A DNA stretch of 64,000 bases from Antedon mediterranea (taxonomy: Eukaryota > Echinodermata > Crinoidea > Comatulida > Antedonidae): NCBI RefSeq assembly GCF_964355755.1, contig NC_092678.1:6668922-6732921 (forward strand), written 5' to 3'. Both the position numbers and the translations under genes were made by a program. The notes beneath the pieces are model-generated. The model was not told the origin of the DNA, ran no database searches, and worked only from the letters and a program-made list of their open reading frames with translations. Position 1 is the first letter of the stretch. Every line of letters begins with the position of its first letter. This document shows positions 32,186-43,854 of this stretch, one piece after another.

Positions 32186-33852
32186 CGAAATGTCGTTCTT
32201 TTTTAAGCGTTATTTTTCTATTATGTATAAACATGTATATTGATAGTAAATTGCAAAATGTAGTAAAGAAGGTATGAATTAAACACATTGTAAAAAAAAC
32301 AAAAAATATTATATACTAATTTTATTTGATAGAATGTTTTAATATTTTAAAGAATGTGTACATGTATTTAAAGAAATTATACTGAGTTAAAGCAAGATTG
32401 TAGTATATCACAGGGCGTTTATGATTTCTTCTATGCCTTAAAAAAGTACAGAAAATGTAATAAACAAATGATACAGGCGTTACATGTGATACATATGACA
32501 AGTTGTACGTCGTACATAATTGATACAGGAACAAATATAAAAGGTCTACAATATTAAGAATCGGCTACTAGATGTGGCAATAACATGTAGTGTGTTATTA
32601 TATCTGGTCAGTCAATCATAATAATTATGTTTAACAAGAAATATTTCTTACAAAAAACGCCGCTCGACATTTTAACATTAATCATTGTTCCTTTGATTAA
32701 TTTATGATTAATTATTAAAAAGATGTCCTTTTATCGCAAAAATACATACAAATCACAGATAGTTCTTTAATTATGAATCACATGCCCATTTTTTCACTAG
32801 TTAATTGTATACACAGCATTTGAAAGAAGACATGTGTACCTTTCCAACAATGTATACTAATTCAAAAATGGCATTTAAAATGGTCAATTTTGAACTTCAA
32901 TGTGCTGTAGCCTGTTTGTGTGTGACCTCAACCTGTACAACTGAATACCCTCTAGAGACAACGTGACTTCACGGTGGTACAAGTGAACAGTCTGTTGATT
33001 CGCGTCAACCAATCAAAGGGCGAGAATCCAAAATCGTTCAACCGTGAGCCCTCATAGACTCTCTTTTTTTTACCAGACGTTTTTTGGGTCCAGCAGCTGG
33101 GACCTTTGATACTAAAGCTACCGCTATGAAACAGCTTATTAATGAATATGTCCTACTGGGACATAGCTGGCTAGAGCTGCGGCGCGAAAAAGTTGACAGT
33201 CGAATAAAAGTGAACACGGTACCAAATATATATATTGTTTCGTAATATCATAAGCACAGCAGCACCTATACCGGTATTTGTTTTTCTATTATGTTGGCAC
33301 ACAAAAGACATTAAATAGACATTACAGTGTTATATAATACAAGACACTCTGGGTTTTTACAACATATTTCCAGTACTACGCAATATATATAATGCGACAT
33401 TTACCAAAGACAATAATTAATTAATGACAATAAAAAAATAAAACAACGAAGATGATTCAAACACCACCGCACTGTTCCCCTGCAATTTAAGGCGCAAGGC
33501 CCGCCTAGACAGTATTCACAAGTGCCATAGTGGTGTTTGGCGTCTATGCCTGCAAATGATCTAATACGTTCTAATTTCTTGTTATTTTCTTTGATTTATT
33601 ACCATAATAATATAAGGTTATAGGTCACGATCATTTGAACAACTTGTACATACCATTAGTATAACATGGGTTTGTCAACGTTAACAAACACGACAACCTC
33701 ATCGAGGAAATGTTTTGAAAGTTTTAAAGCTCTGTTTACAAAAAAAAGTGAGATATGCCCAAAAATGGTGACATGCTTAAATATGGAAATGATATGACAT
33801 CATCATGTCCATACATGAGCACACTCACATAAAGTTTGATGTGTAGACGGAG

Positions 33853-34868
33853 CTTCTGATGAGTTCGCTCTACCCTGGGGTGTACCACAGGGATCCGTAA
33901 AAGGTCCACTCGATTTCATCTTATACACTGGACCACTCAACAACATCATTGATTCCCACCCGGAAGTTCGTCATATGATCTATGCAGATGACACTCAACT
34001 ATATTTAATCATGAAACCTACACATCACTCTGAATCTGTTAACAACCTTGAATCATGCATTGCAGATGTTCGCTCATGGGCCATTCCAAAGTTCCGTGAG
34101 GCATCATCATTTCCTTTGGTCCATATCGGAGATACTAGTGTCTCTACCTCCAGCTCAGCCAGAAATCTAGGCGTCCAACTAGACAACAGCCTCGGTTTAA
34201 AAGAACACATTCGTAATGTTTGCCGTGGTGCTTCCTTTGGAATTTACCAGATCGGCCAGATTCGTAAGTACCTTGACAAAACATCAACTGAACGTCTTGT
34301 TCATGCTTTTGTTTCATCTCGTCTGGACTGTAATAACTCGCTTCTGTACGGCCTACCAACTTCTTATCTGTCTCCTCTTCAACGAATCCAAAATTCCGCC
34401 GCAAGACTTATCACTGGCACTAAACGACATGAACATATTTCTCCCGTTTTACGTGACTTACACTGGTTGCCTGTTGATCAGCGCATTCGTTTTAAAATTC
34501 TGTTGCTGACATATAAGGCCATCAACGGATGTGCTCCAGCCTACATATGTGACATCATTACTCCGTCAACCAACTCTTCGCTTCGTTCATCCAGCAGACT
34601 TCTTCTAAAACCTGGACCCCGTTCCAGAACTCGGTTTTACGGTGATCGTGCTTTCGCTGTCGCAGCCCCAAAACTCTGGAACACTCTACCACTCGAAATA
34701 CGCTCATCAAAATCTGTTATCACATTTCAAACTAAACTCAAAACTCATCTCTTCAGAGAAGCATAATCGCACGCTACTACTTGCACTGATCTTGGAAAAC
34801 ACAGCGCTTTGAAACCTTTGTCTCTTGCGCTTTATAAATGTTATTTATTATTATTATTATTATTATTA
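33853..34868 (+). mobile_element. 5'-truncated CR1-like LINE, RT C-terminal part
   Basis: It opens mid-RT with WGVPQGSVKGPLDFILYTGP and YADDTQLYL, then RNLGVQLDN, RIQNSAARLITGT, LHWLPVDQRIRFKILLLTYK and GDRAFAVAAPKLWNTLPLEI, ending HLFREA and a stop at 34,766. Between RSWA and IPKFREA a segment is missing compared with the usual family pattern, so the copy has an internal in-frame deletion. The 3' end is a TTA microsatellite tail (34,838-34,868), typical of CR1-like elements. It interrupts duplication spacer S2 between GGAGCTT and TGTTACAATAA. Confidence 0.9.
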
Positions 34869-34882
34869 TGTTACAATAATAA

Positions 34883-35618
34883 GAATAACTAGATTTGAAC
34901 TCGTCACTATGGACGAGTTAGGTTATTCGCAGCTCAAACGCCACGTGCACGTCATACGTTAGAATATTGCGCACAAAAAAACGATTATGCCATTGAAAAA
35001 ATGTTAGTGTGCTCTCTATTTTGTGTCACGTCTAAGTATATAATAGTATATAGTATATACGTACTACATACAGTGCTGAATAAGTGAAAATACGTGACCA
35101 AAGTTATTGACGCTTTTGAACATGATGACGCCACCACAATTGTAAAAATGGTAAATCATGCGAAAGATAATTGATTGACCTAGACAATATAAAAAAATGG
35201 GGGGAAATGGAATACGGATAAGTAGAGATGCGCTCTATTAAATGTGATGAGCTATGAAGAAAGAGACAAAAATCCTATATTTTATATTCGAGTGACCATA
35301 CGATGTCGTCACAATGTCCAATTAGCCATAGGCCTATTGATGCATGATCCGATATCTACAACTCATTTACTTCCATAATATGTAATAACAATAAACTTCA
35401 CCATGTAGTTTAGAAACTATGACTGTTTAAAAAAAGGCATAATTTTGACGAATTTTTTAACTTGTTCATCAAAAACGCGCCCAAATTGCGCGCACGTGGG
35501 AATTTTGACATGCTTAAAATTACATGAAACGCGTAGAAAGTTGATTAGAAATTAATTTTGCGCGCGTAACTTTATGTGACACCAGCCATTTTTAATCCAT
35601 AGAAAGTTTGCTGATAAC
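34883..35618. mobile_element. About 740-bp insertion flanked by CAATAATAA
   Basis: Relative to the matching spacers at 28,810 and 42,295, about 740 bp is inserted between two copies of CAATAATAA (34,874-34,882 and 35,619-35,627). No ORF or terminal inverted repeat was recognised. Motifs include GAACTCGTCACTATGGACGA and GCGCCCAAATTGCGCGCACG. The class is unknown. Confidence 0.55.
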
Positions 35619-36755
35619 CAATAATAAAAAGAGAGAAGAGAGAGAATTATAATTCTATGATAACCTTTTAGTTAGTTGACAATTGTGTATATAATTAAGA
35701 AGAAATAGAAAGAAAGAAATAATAAATGCATCAGAACGATTCAAACACCGTTGTCATTGTTATATTTAAACATAAAATAATTTTTCCCTTTTTGGTTAAC
35801 CACCACCTTTTAAATAATAATTTATATACATTTTTTCTAACTTTTTTTGTGTTATTTTCTGGTTTTTTTTACCTCTATTTATTTATTTATGTTTTATTTT
35901 AGTTCCGTATCATACTTAGATTAATACTATCTACCCATTACTCAACATTATTTTTGTTAAATCAAATTCATATATTTATTCTATCATTAACATGTTTTCT
36001 TTCGTTTCGTCTCCCACTTTTATTTCATTTCAATAATTATACTTATATTGTACATTACAAACACTTGTAACCTACTGTACCTGTATGTATCTATAGTAGG
36101 TATATATGCTTCTTTATTTAGGCCTATTATATATATATCCTTTCATTTTATTTCTTCTTAGTTCGGTTATAGTTATTTTTCTCGTATCTATCATTACACA
36201 TCATATCACATGTTTTCGCGCCGCGCCTTTAGGCAGTTATATTCAAGAGGACGGAAACATTAGGAAACTGTATCACGCGGAAGCTAATAGTACTAGAGGC
36301 TGACAGAAATGGGAATTTTTAGAAAAATCTGTCTGTCTGTGGGCTGTCAAAACAATTTATCATTGAACAATGGTCAAAACATTCCTTCCTCTATGGTAAC
36401 TATTTTTGGAGTATAATGGTGTATAAGCCTAATAGATGAAGGCTGGAAAATTATAACATTTGTTTACTTTATTGTTGGGGCATGTGGTCCCTACCCTAGA
36501 ATATGTTTAGTGCTATAGTTTAGTTTATGATTATATTTTTGTTTTGTACAGTTAGGCCAGACTATATTTACGTTACACAAAATTATTATTATTATTTCTG
36601 AAGAAAGAACAAAATGTCGAGCGGCGCTTTTTTTTTTCTCTAGGACCACCACCGCTTCTGTTGTTCGCGCCGAGTTAACACATAACATGGCGTGGGTATT
36701 AAGGTGTATTCGTCCAAATCATGCGTGAGAAATACAGCATTACTGTAAAAATTGA

Positions 36756-36901
36756 GTCAAGTTTAGTTTTTTTAATGTCTCTCTGGATGTTATTACGTAA
36801 AGTACAGTAACGTTTATATAGTTCAGGATCTCTCGGACGTTGTTTGTTTAGTTTAGATAACAATTTATCGCGTTCCTCTATTTTACTTAACATTTCGTGG
36901 G
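36756..36901 (-). mobile_element. Inverted fragment of the adjacent LINE
   Basis: The minus strand encodes MLSKIEERDKLLSKLNKQ and is nearly identical to 37,500-37,646 of the direct copy. The junction with the direct copy is a perfect hairpin, TTTTAGGCAAT/ATTGCCTAAAA (36,903-36,929). The stretch 35,765-36,750 has no other recognisable content. Confidence 0.8.
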
Positions 36902-36902
36902 T

Positions 36903-39817
36903 TTTTAGGCAATATCTTATTGCCTAAAACAAAACCAATACTGCTAGGAACTATTTACCGTCCTCCATCGCAAAGTTACGTTTCTTTTTTAGATAACATA
37001 GACAGGATTATGACAGGTTTCATAACGAGATGGTCATCCTTGGGGATATGAATATCGATATGAACAAAAACGACAGCATGTTAAAGAAATACCAAGATTT
37101 TATGAACACTCATTCTCTTGATCAGATTATTAAAGAAACCACGCGTACAAGAACGGAATCTACGGAAACTATTATCGACCATATTCTTTGCAGTAACATT
37201 AACTTATACCAAGCTGGAGTTTTGAAAATTGGAATCAGTGATCATTTTGTAACGTTCTGTACTAGAAAGAAAAAACGAAGTCAATTCACAGGTAGCAAAT
37301 TCTGTAGGATTCGGTCCTTGCGCAACTATGACCCGGAAAACTTTTCCCTTTTACTTAACGAATATGACTGGTCGGTCGTGAAGGACTCTACTGATGCCAA
37401 TGACGCCTGGTACAAATTTAAATCGATGCTTCAATCTATTTTAGATAAAGTGGCACCGTCCAAAAATATTCGAATTAAAAAAAGAACTGAAGACTGGATG
37501 ACCCACGAAATGTTAAGTAAAATAGAGGAACGCGATAAATTGTTATCTAAACTAAACAAGCAACATCCGAGAGATCCTGAACTATATAAACGTTACTGTA
37601 CTTTACGTAATAACATCCAGAGAGACATTAAAGAAACTAAAGTTAACCTTGTATTGAATAAATTGGAAGAATATAATCCAACCCTAAACAACTTTCGAAG
37701 CAACGACGTTGGGAAAATAGCTTTGAATATTGAAGATAATATATGTTATTCAGATGTTTCCATCGCTCAACATTTTAATAGATTTTTTACAAATGTTGCC
37801 TCTGCCCTAGTAAATAAGCTTCCAATTGTAAGAAGCTTGTACGGTACACAGAGCGAATTGTTTCAGTCATTTTACCAAGGTAAAATTACAAATAGGTTCT
37901 TCCTTAGTACTATCGATGACAAATTCATCGAAGATCAACTTAATGGTTTGAATGCAACCAAAAGTACAGGTCTTGATAATATTCCTGCTCGATTTTTAAA
38001 AGACGGAGCGTCGGTACTTAAACAACCTATTATGCATATTGTAAATCTGTCAATTATTAACGGTATTGTCCCAGATGATTTCAAAGTTGCTAAAGTAAAA
38101 CCACTATTCAAAAAGAACAGTCGGACTGACGTAAATAATTATCTGCCTATAGTTTCGAAGATCCTCGAAAGGGCAATACACCAACAGCTTGTTAAATATT
38201 TAGAAACTAACAAATTAATTTATGAATTTCAGTCAGGATTTCGTAAATGTCACTTGGCAAACTTACTGGGATGGTGCTTTTGGACTTACAAAAAGCATTT
38301 GATACCGTTAATCATTACATTCTATTTAACAAGCTTGATGCAATTGGAGTTGATTCACTGCAATGGTTTAAGTCATATCTAAGTGATAGAAGCCAAGTTG
38401 TTCATGTCAATGAAATTTGTTCCGATAAACTATCAATTGATTGTGGTGTTTCCCAGGGGAGTATACTGGGTCCACTGTTGTTTTTAATATACATTAATGA
38501 CATATATCTATCGGAGTAGATTCTGAATGTAAAGTTATGCTATATGCTGATGACAGCACCTTAATTTATGCTGATAAAGACCCTTTGATAATTAAAAATA
38601 AATTAACAACTAACTTAAATAGTTGTAATAACTGGCTTAATGAAAATAAGCTATCATTGCATATGGGTAAAACTGAGTGTATATTATTTGGTACCAATAG
38701 CAGACTTAAGCAAATTGATGAATTTAAAATTGAAACTTTGGATTACTATATTTTTGGAAAACAGTCAGTAAAATATCTAGGTGTTGAACTAGACAATAAT
38801 GTATATGGGGACACCATTGCTTCAACTGTTGTTAAGGAAGCTAATGCTAGGTTAAAGTTTCTCTACAGACAATCTGATTATCTTAATTTTAATTGTAGAA
38901 AACTTCTATCAACGGCCCTTATCCAATGTCTTTTTGATTATTCATTTTCATCGTGGTATGTCGGTATATCCAAGAAATATCAACATAAACTTCAAATTGT
39001 TCAAAACAAAGTAGTTAGATTCATTAATAAGAAAGGCCTTCGGACTCACGTCGGTCAAAACGAGTTAAATTTGTTAGGATTTTTTAATGTTGATGATCGA
39101 GCAAAGTTTTTAAGATTATGTCATGTCTATAAAGTTGTGCACAATAGCAGCCCACAATACATGCATTAACAACTTCCATAGGATTGTTCATTCCGACAAC
39201 TATAACACTAGAAATAGTTCATTTAATTTTAGAATTCCCACTAAATCATCAAATACATTCTTCTACAAGTCTATCAAGGATTGGAACGCTTTGCTCCAAC
39301 CAATTAAAAGTAACCCGACAATCTACTCTTTTAAATTAAACGTTAAGAAACATCTAAAAGACAAAGCACTACATACATAATAATTATGACGATAAAAATA
39401 AAAATACTTATAATAATATGGAAGCAATTTAAAATATCTTTTGTTCTGTTTGCTGTTTTTTATTTGTACATTTTGCTATTGGCATATCATTTTTTGTCTT
39501 CTGTTTAAATGTTATTATTTTCTTAAGGACCCCATTGGAAATAAGTCCTATAACTAGGACTTTCCTGGACTTTCCTTGCATCTCTAAGTCTGATTTTTTA
39601 TTTTACTTTTTTAAATTGTATTATTAAATTGTAGTTAAGTACAAATAAAAGAGATTCAGTCAAAAAAGAATTTTAATAACTATGAAGGAAAATTTTAAAA
39701 ATGATTGTAATTATGTATGATATATTTTAATAGACTGACTTTTTAACTTGAATTTGTGTAATTATGTATTTAACCATGTCATGTTTTTTGAGATGTAAAT
39801 AAAACAAACCAAACCAA
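36903..39817 (+). mobile_element. 5'-truncated jockey-like LINE, endonuclease and RT
   Basis: The coding body is spread over several frames. The endonuclease tail has GTIYRPPSQSYVSFLDNIDR and then VILGDMNID (from 37,030). The RT palm follows, with LNATKSTGLDNIPARFLKDG, LLDLQKAFDTVNHYILFNKL, GVSQGSILGPLLFLIYINDI and MLYADDSTLI, and then KYLGVELDN and the C-terminal FYKSIKDWNALL (stop about 39,380). Breaks in frame occur near 37,025, 38,250, 38,515 and 39,165, and RT sequence around FRKCH is missing. A noncoding 3' region runs to AATAAAACAAACCAAACC at 39,817. The copy cannot be autonomous. Confidence 0.88.
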
Positions 39818-40458
39818 ATACTGTATAAGTACAGTAAAGTAGAGATGTTCCGCATTATTGAGAGATTACTATAATATAATAATAGTACTTACTGGGAACA
39901 GAGATTAACATAGAATTACTAAAATTGGAATTGAAAAAAGTAACAATCTTACAACTACAGCAGTACTACAGTGTACTGCCCTAATTAAGGACCATCAAGA
40001 CCAAACTAAGAAACATATACACATACAGCAGTACAAGGCGAGGCACAGCACAAACAAAAATATAAACAAATACAACGTAAACAAAATAAAAAATAGTACA
40101 GCTACCAACAGTAAGCCTATACTGCAAAATGAACATTTGCAGTTCCCACGGTGTTCCTTTTGAGACTATTTCTTCCTATATAGAAAGAAAGAAAGACGTT
40201 TTAAACAGTGGTAGATTGAAATAGTTAATTAAACAATATACTCGAGTCTTCGTGATGATCCATTTCCAATTTTTATTTAACAATCCGGTGCTAAAGGAAA
40301 CGAAAAGACTTAGATGAGGCAGGGCCAGCAGAACGTTTCGAAAGTTGGGGTCGGGAGGGTGGGGGAGGGTTGAGTCCCAATAAAATAATATGACCTCTGG
40401 TGACCGGAAGTCGCAATCTTAAAAATGATCGGGATAAAATGGTAAATATTTAAACTTG

Positions 40459-41344
40459 CTATTTCAACCCACCGTGGTTGGGACTGAAGTGAAAAATGAA
40501 TGGAGAAAAATATACTTAAGTCACTCAAACGCCCACCTCTCTCTTCCTACCCTCACAAACAAGTAACACGTACTACTTACCAAATTAATATTAGGCATAT
40601 TGTTGCCAACATAATTGTGCCAAATAATGGATGTCCTAGTAAACTGACTCCTGCAATTGAAGCCGCCGATATGGCATTATAGTTTCTGAAAGCAGGAGGC
40701 GTATCAGGCACGTGCTTTTTGGCAGCTATATCGTATATAGGCCTATAGTGAATATCATCACGGAGTTCATCATCATCATTATCATCATCACCACCAACAT
40801 CATGAATAACAGTAGGCATCGTGTGATCACAATTGGTCTTTTGATGAACCAAATCTTTTTTTGTGGAATTTCGTTCCTTGTAGCATTTGTCGTTAGTAAC
40901 ACATGTCAGAGCGCTAGGGGCTATTGGATCATCAACATCAACGGGTGGATCGTCGTTTTTAATAAGTGTAGGCGTATGGTTGTTTGAAAATTGGGCATCA
41001 TTGTCGTTAGTAACACGATAACTCAGAGGGCTAGGGGTATTTGAACAATCACAACCTTTCTCTGTGGACGTCCCCTCATTGTAGTAAACGGGTTGATAGG
41101 TTTTCTCAGTGGTTCGTTCTAGGCGGATTTGCTGCATCATCCTTTTGACCTCATCTATATCAACAGATAATCTATATAGGGGATCCACATCACTATGTTT
41201 GTTTGTACTGTATTCACTGCACTGACAATCGCTTTCCTTTTTTGTTGCCACAGCGAACATATATCCCCCAACGAAAGTGACTGCCAACCCTATGTACAAA
41301 TGTCTCGGAAAGGAAATTCCCAGTTTGACAAAGATATTACACAA
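40459..41344 (-). pseudogene. TSR-family derivative G, TSRs and start codon lost
   Basis: The open frame keeps family landmarks but no TSR. It has an N-terminal helix (LAVTFVGGYMFAV), TKKESDCQCSEYS, then YYNEGTSTEKGCDC like the EGF-like knot of A and F, an acidic Asp-rich region (DDDNDDDELRDD) and a C-terminal membrane helix (PLFGTIMLATICLILI). It ends at a phase-2 donor (TG|GTAAGT), as in A, E and F. A possible last exon at 40,483-40,459 would add CPNHGGLK and a stop. There is no in-frame ATG before the first helix. Instead the frame runs into the kB-like promoter motif (41,312-41,321), so promoter, 5'UTR and start were deleted by a fusion. A deletion within the old TSR region probably made the rest. 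An unseen upstream exon could still rescue it. Confidence 0.6.
41312..41321 (-). promoter_or_regulatory. kB-like motif fused to gene G
   Basis: GGGAATTTCC on the sense strand is identical to the gene A site. In A it lies 125 bases before the ATG; here coding sequence of the first helix follows directly. Confidence 0.5.
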
Positions 41345-42014
41345 TTATTAGCAAGATCAAATAACAACATCTAAAAATAAATAACATTTCACCTGCCAGC
41401 GGCAATTCTTTTTCTATACAAACGTTTACAATTAAGGAATATTATAAGGAGCCTTTATCAATTGTTGTTATTCATGAGTCAAAAAATGGAAAAACCTGAT
41501 AACTATTAATAGTAAAATATGTAATAAAATGTCACTGAACTTGAGGAGAGAACAGCCTATCGACCTACTTATACATGGGTTGACACCCGGGTTGACATGG
41601 GTTCGGTGTGAATTACATCCATGGAAATTGCGAGGTAATGGCCTAATTGGTGTGGGTAGTTTGGGGTTTTATTCAATATTACTGAAAAAAACTAGATGAA
41701 TAATTAGTAACTGAGGCAACACTAAAAGTACAGTTTTTGTAAACACAATAATTGTTCTCTTTTCATACATTTTTCTCATCAGGTCTCATCAAAAATATAT
41801 TTCATACAATTATGGACTTCCCATAGAGAGAAATTCCACTCTTCCTTAATGTAATTACTACTGATGGTGAATATCCAATAAGCAGTCATATTTATTTTAT
41901 TTTAAAGATGTAAAACATAAAAAAATTTTTTCACTTGTAAAATGACAAAATAAATTGTTAAATTCAACACAAAAAAACCATTGGCTGGCAGCCAATTTGG
42001 CAATTTTTTGTTAT

Positions 42015-42430
42015 TTTTTTAAAAGGTTATAGGCCATGGTCATTTGAATGACTTGTACATAAAATGAGTATAAAATGGGGTTGTCAACAAACACGACAAC
42101 ATCATCGAGGAAGTGTTTTGAAAGCCCAAAGTTGTAAAGCTCTGTCTGCACTAGTTTGACAAAAAAGTGTGATGTGCCCAAATATGGTAGTGATATGATT
42201 AAATGGTAGTGATATGACATCATTATGTCCATATAATTATGAGCACAAAACATTTTTGTCACATAAAGTTTGTGTAGGCAGAGCTTAATGTTACAATAAA
42301 AAGAGAGGAGAGAGAGAATTATAATTCTATGATAACCTTTATTATTCCAACGTATAGTACATTTTACAGCATTGTTAACTGACAATAAATGCATCACAAC
42401 GACTCAAACACCATTGTCCTTTATAAACAT
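42015..42430. repeat. Segmental-duplication spacer S3
   Basis: This matches 28,540-28,945 and runs straight into the 3' flank of gene C (42,430-42,560). It therefore preserves the uninterrupted arrangement. Confidence 0.8.
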
Positions 42431-42711
42431 ATTCTACAACTAAAATAACAATGTATTGGATCTGAAGTAAGTAAACTTAAAGTTAGCAATCTAAATAAGG
42501 TAAATATATTTCTAAGCAATACACTTTTATACAAAAAGTATAGAGTCTTTTGTTTTATATCTATAATCATTTAAAGCTACCAACTTGTTAAAGGTTATGC
42601 TTCTATAGCTACGCTGGTTCACAGTGCAATCCATCCGGAACTTTCGTTAACCTAAGCTGATCCCTGTCTGATCTCTGTCTCACGATAAATCTGATAATAA
42701 AAGATGATAAT

Positions 42712-43617
42712 CTACGTGATGATGATGTAGATAATGATGAGGATAATCTGAAAATAAAATGATGAAAATGATGGTGATGATGAAGATGATGACGTACCAC
42801 CGCAGTCTGGTTTCTTCGTAGGTATGTTACATGTTGTACCTTGGCGATTACAGGGTCGTTCTTCAACGGGTTGTTCCTTGCATAATCCGCAGGCTTCTGT
42901 GACGTTCCTGATTCTGAATTGAGCGCCGAATTGATCACATTCTTGTGTACATACAGACCAATCACCCCAATCAGTATACTGACAGTCACTGTATTCCACT
43001 TGGCATGACTGTTCTTCGAAGGAGGGTTGCAATATGCATCCATCTATATTATTATCAAGTATGTTCCTAACTCTATACTGAGTTCCATTTTCTCCACGTT
43101 CTTGTGAGTGGCACGATGACCAAGAACCCCAAATACTGTATTGGCAATCATTACTTTCTTGCCTACATGACTGTTCTTCGAAGGTGGGTTGCAATATGCA
43201 TCCATCTATATCATTCTCAAGTATGTTCCTATCTCTAAACTGCGTTCCATTTTCTCCACGTTCTTGTGAGTGGCACGTTGACCAAGGACCCCAATCAGTG
43301 TATTGACAGTCAATGAACTCGTTACTACATGACTGTAGACCTACTTCGGTGACATGTTTACTACATCCATTCTCCTGAACAATGTTCCTAACTCGAAATT
43401 GTGTTCCATTTTCTCCGCTTTTTTGTGAATGACATGCGCTCCAGTTACCCCAATCACTGTACGTACAATCACTTTCCTCTTTTGTTTCCCATGGTTTCCC
43501 GCAAAACATTCCTCCAACAAATCCTCCGACAAATCCTCCAACAAAAGAAGCTCCTGCCACAAGTAACAAACATATTCCTGCTTTTTTTTTTGGTACGTGA
43601 TTTTTCTTACACTCCAT
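42712..43617 (-). CDS. TSR membrane protein C, intact, four TSRs
   Basis: The single open frame of 301 codons has a basic start (MECKKNHVPKKK) and then a helix with three FVGG units, which would act as a signal or signal-anchor. Four TSRs follow, each opening DCxYxxWGxWSxC (residues about 50, 103, 155 and 208). They carry WxxW motifs suited to Trp C-mannosylation and a repeated GENGT sequon for N-glycosylation. TSRs 1-3 lack the CG pair of classic TSRs; TSR4 has CTQEC. After CNIPTKKPDCGG comes a Ser run and a hydrophobic end (YFQIILIIIYIIIT), resembling a GPI-attachment signal or tail anchor. The ATG is followed directly by the basic region shared with B. No EGF-like knot or phase-2 donor is present. 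Extracellular, cell-surface location is inferred; the ligand is unknown. Confidence 0.8.
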   Translation of the reverse strand: MECKKNHVPKKKAGICLLLVAGASFVGGFVGGFVGGMFCGKPWETKEESDCTYSDWGNWSACHSQKSGENGTQFRVRNIVQENGCSKHVTEVGLQSCSNEFIDCQYTDWGPWSTCHSQERGENGTQFRDRNILENDIDGCILQPTFEEQSCRQESNDCQYSIWGSWSSCHSQERGENGTQYRVRNILDNNIDGCILQPSFEEQSCQVEYSDCQYTDWGDWSVCTQECDQFGAQFRIRNVTEACGLCKEQPVEERPCNRQGTTCNIPTKKPDCGGTSSSSSSPSFSSFYFQIILIIIYIIIT

Positions 43618-43707
43618 TATGGCGTAAAGAAGCTCGATTCACTAAATTCAAGCGTAACGTAATAATGTGCGAGTACCACAAGCAGCAGTAAACGATTAAT
43701 GACAGAG

Positions 43708-43749
43708 TTTATACGGAAAAAACTGGTTTATTGTTACGTGGAAATTCCA
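43708..43749 (-). promoter_or_regulatory. Gene C promoter block
   Basis: On the sense strand, TGGAATTTCC (43,740-43,749), AACAATAAACC and GTATAAA (43,708-43,714) lie in the order and spacing seen in A and D, about 90-130 bases before the ATG. Confidence 0.55.
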
Positions 43750-43854
43750 AATTTGACAAAGATAGTACAGTATACTATTCTTTATTGGAACACCAAATAT
43801 TACGTCATCAGCTGTATAAATGTTTACAAAAAAGAAAAATGATGAAGCCTCATT

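Noticed and set aside
33853-34766. 263-codon frame as a host gene
   Set aside because: It is the C-terminal part of a LINE reverse transcriptase (YADD motif) with an internal deletion.
42780-42830. Short intron between GGTG|GTACGT and TTTTCAG in the C tail
   Set aside because: It would be only about 50 bp, and D lacks the acceptor AG. The readthrough frame is conserved in all three genes, so I kept it as coding but flagged it for a cDNA check.
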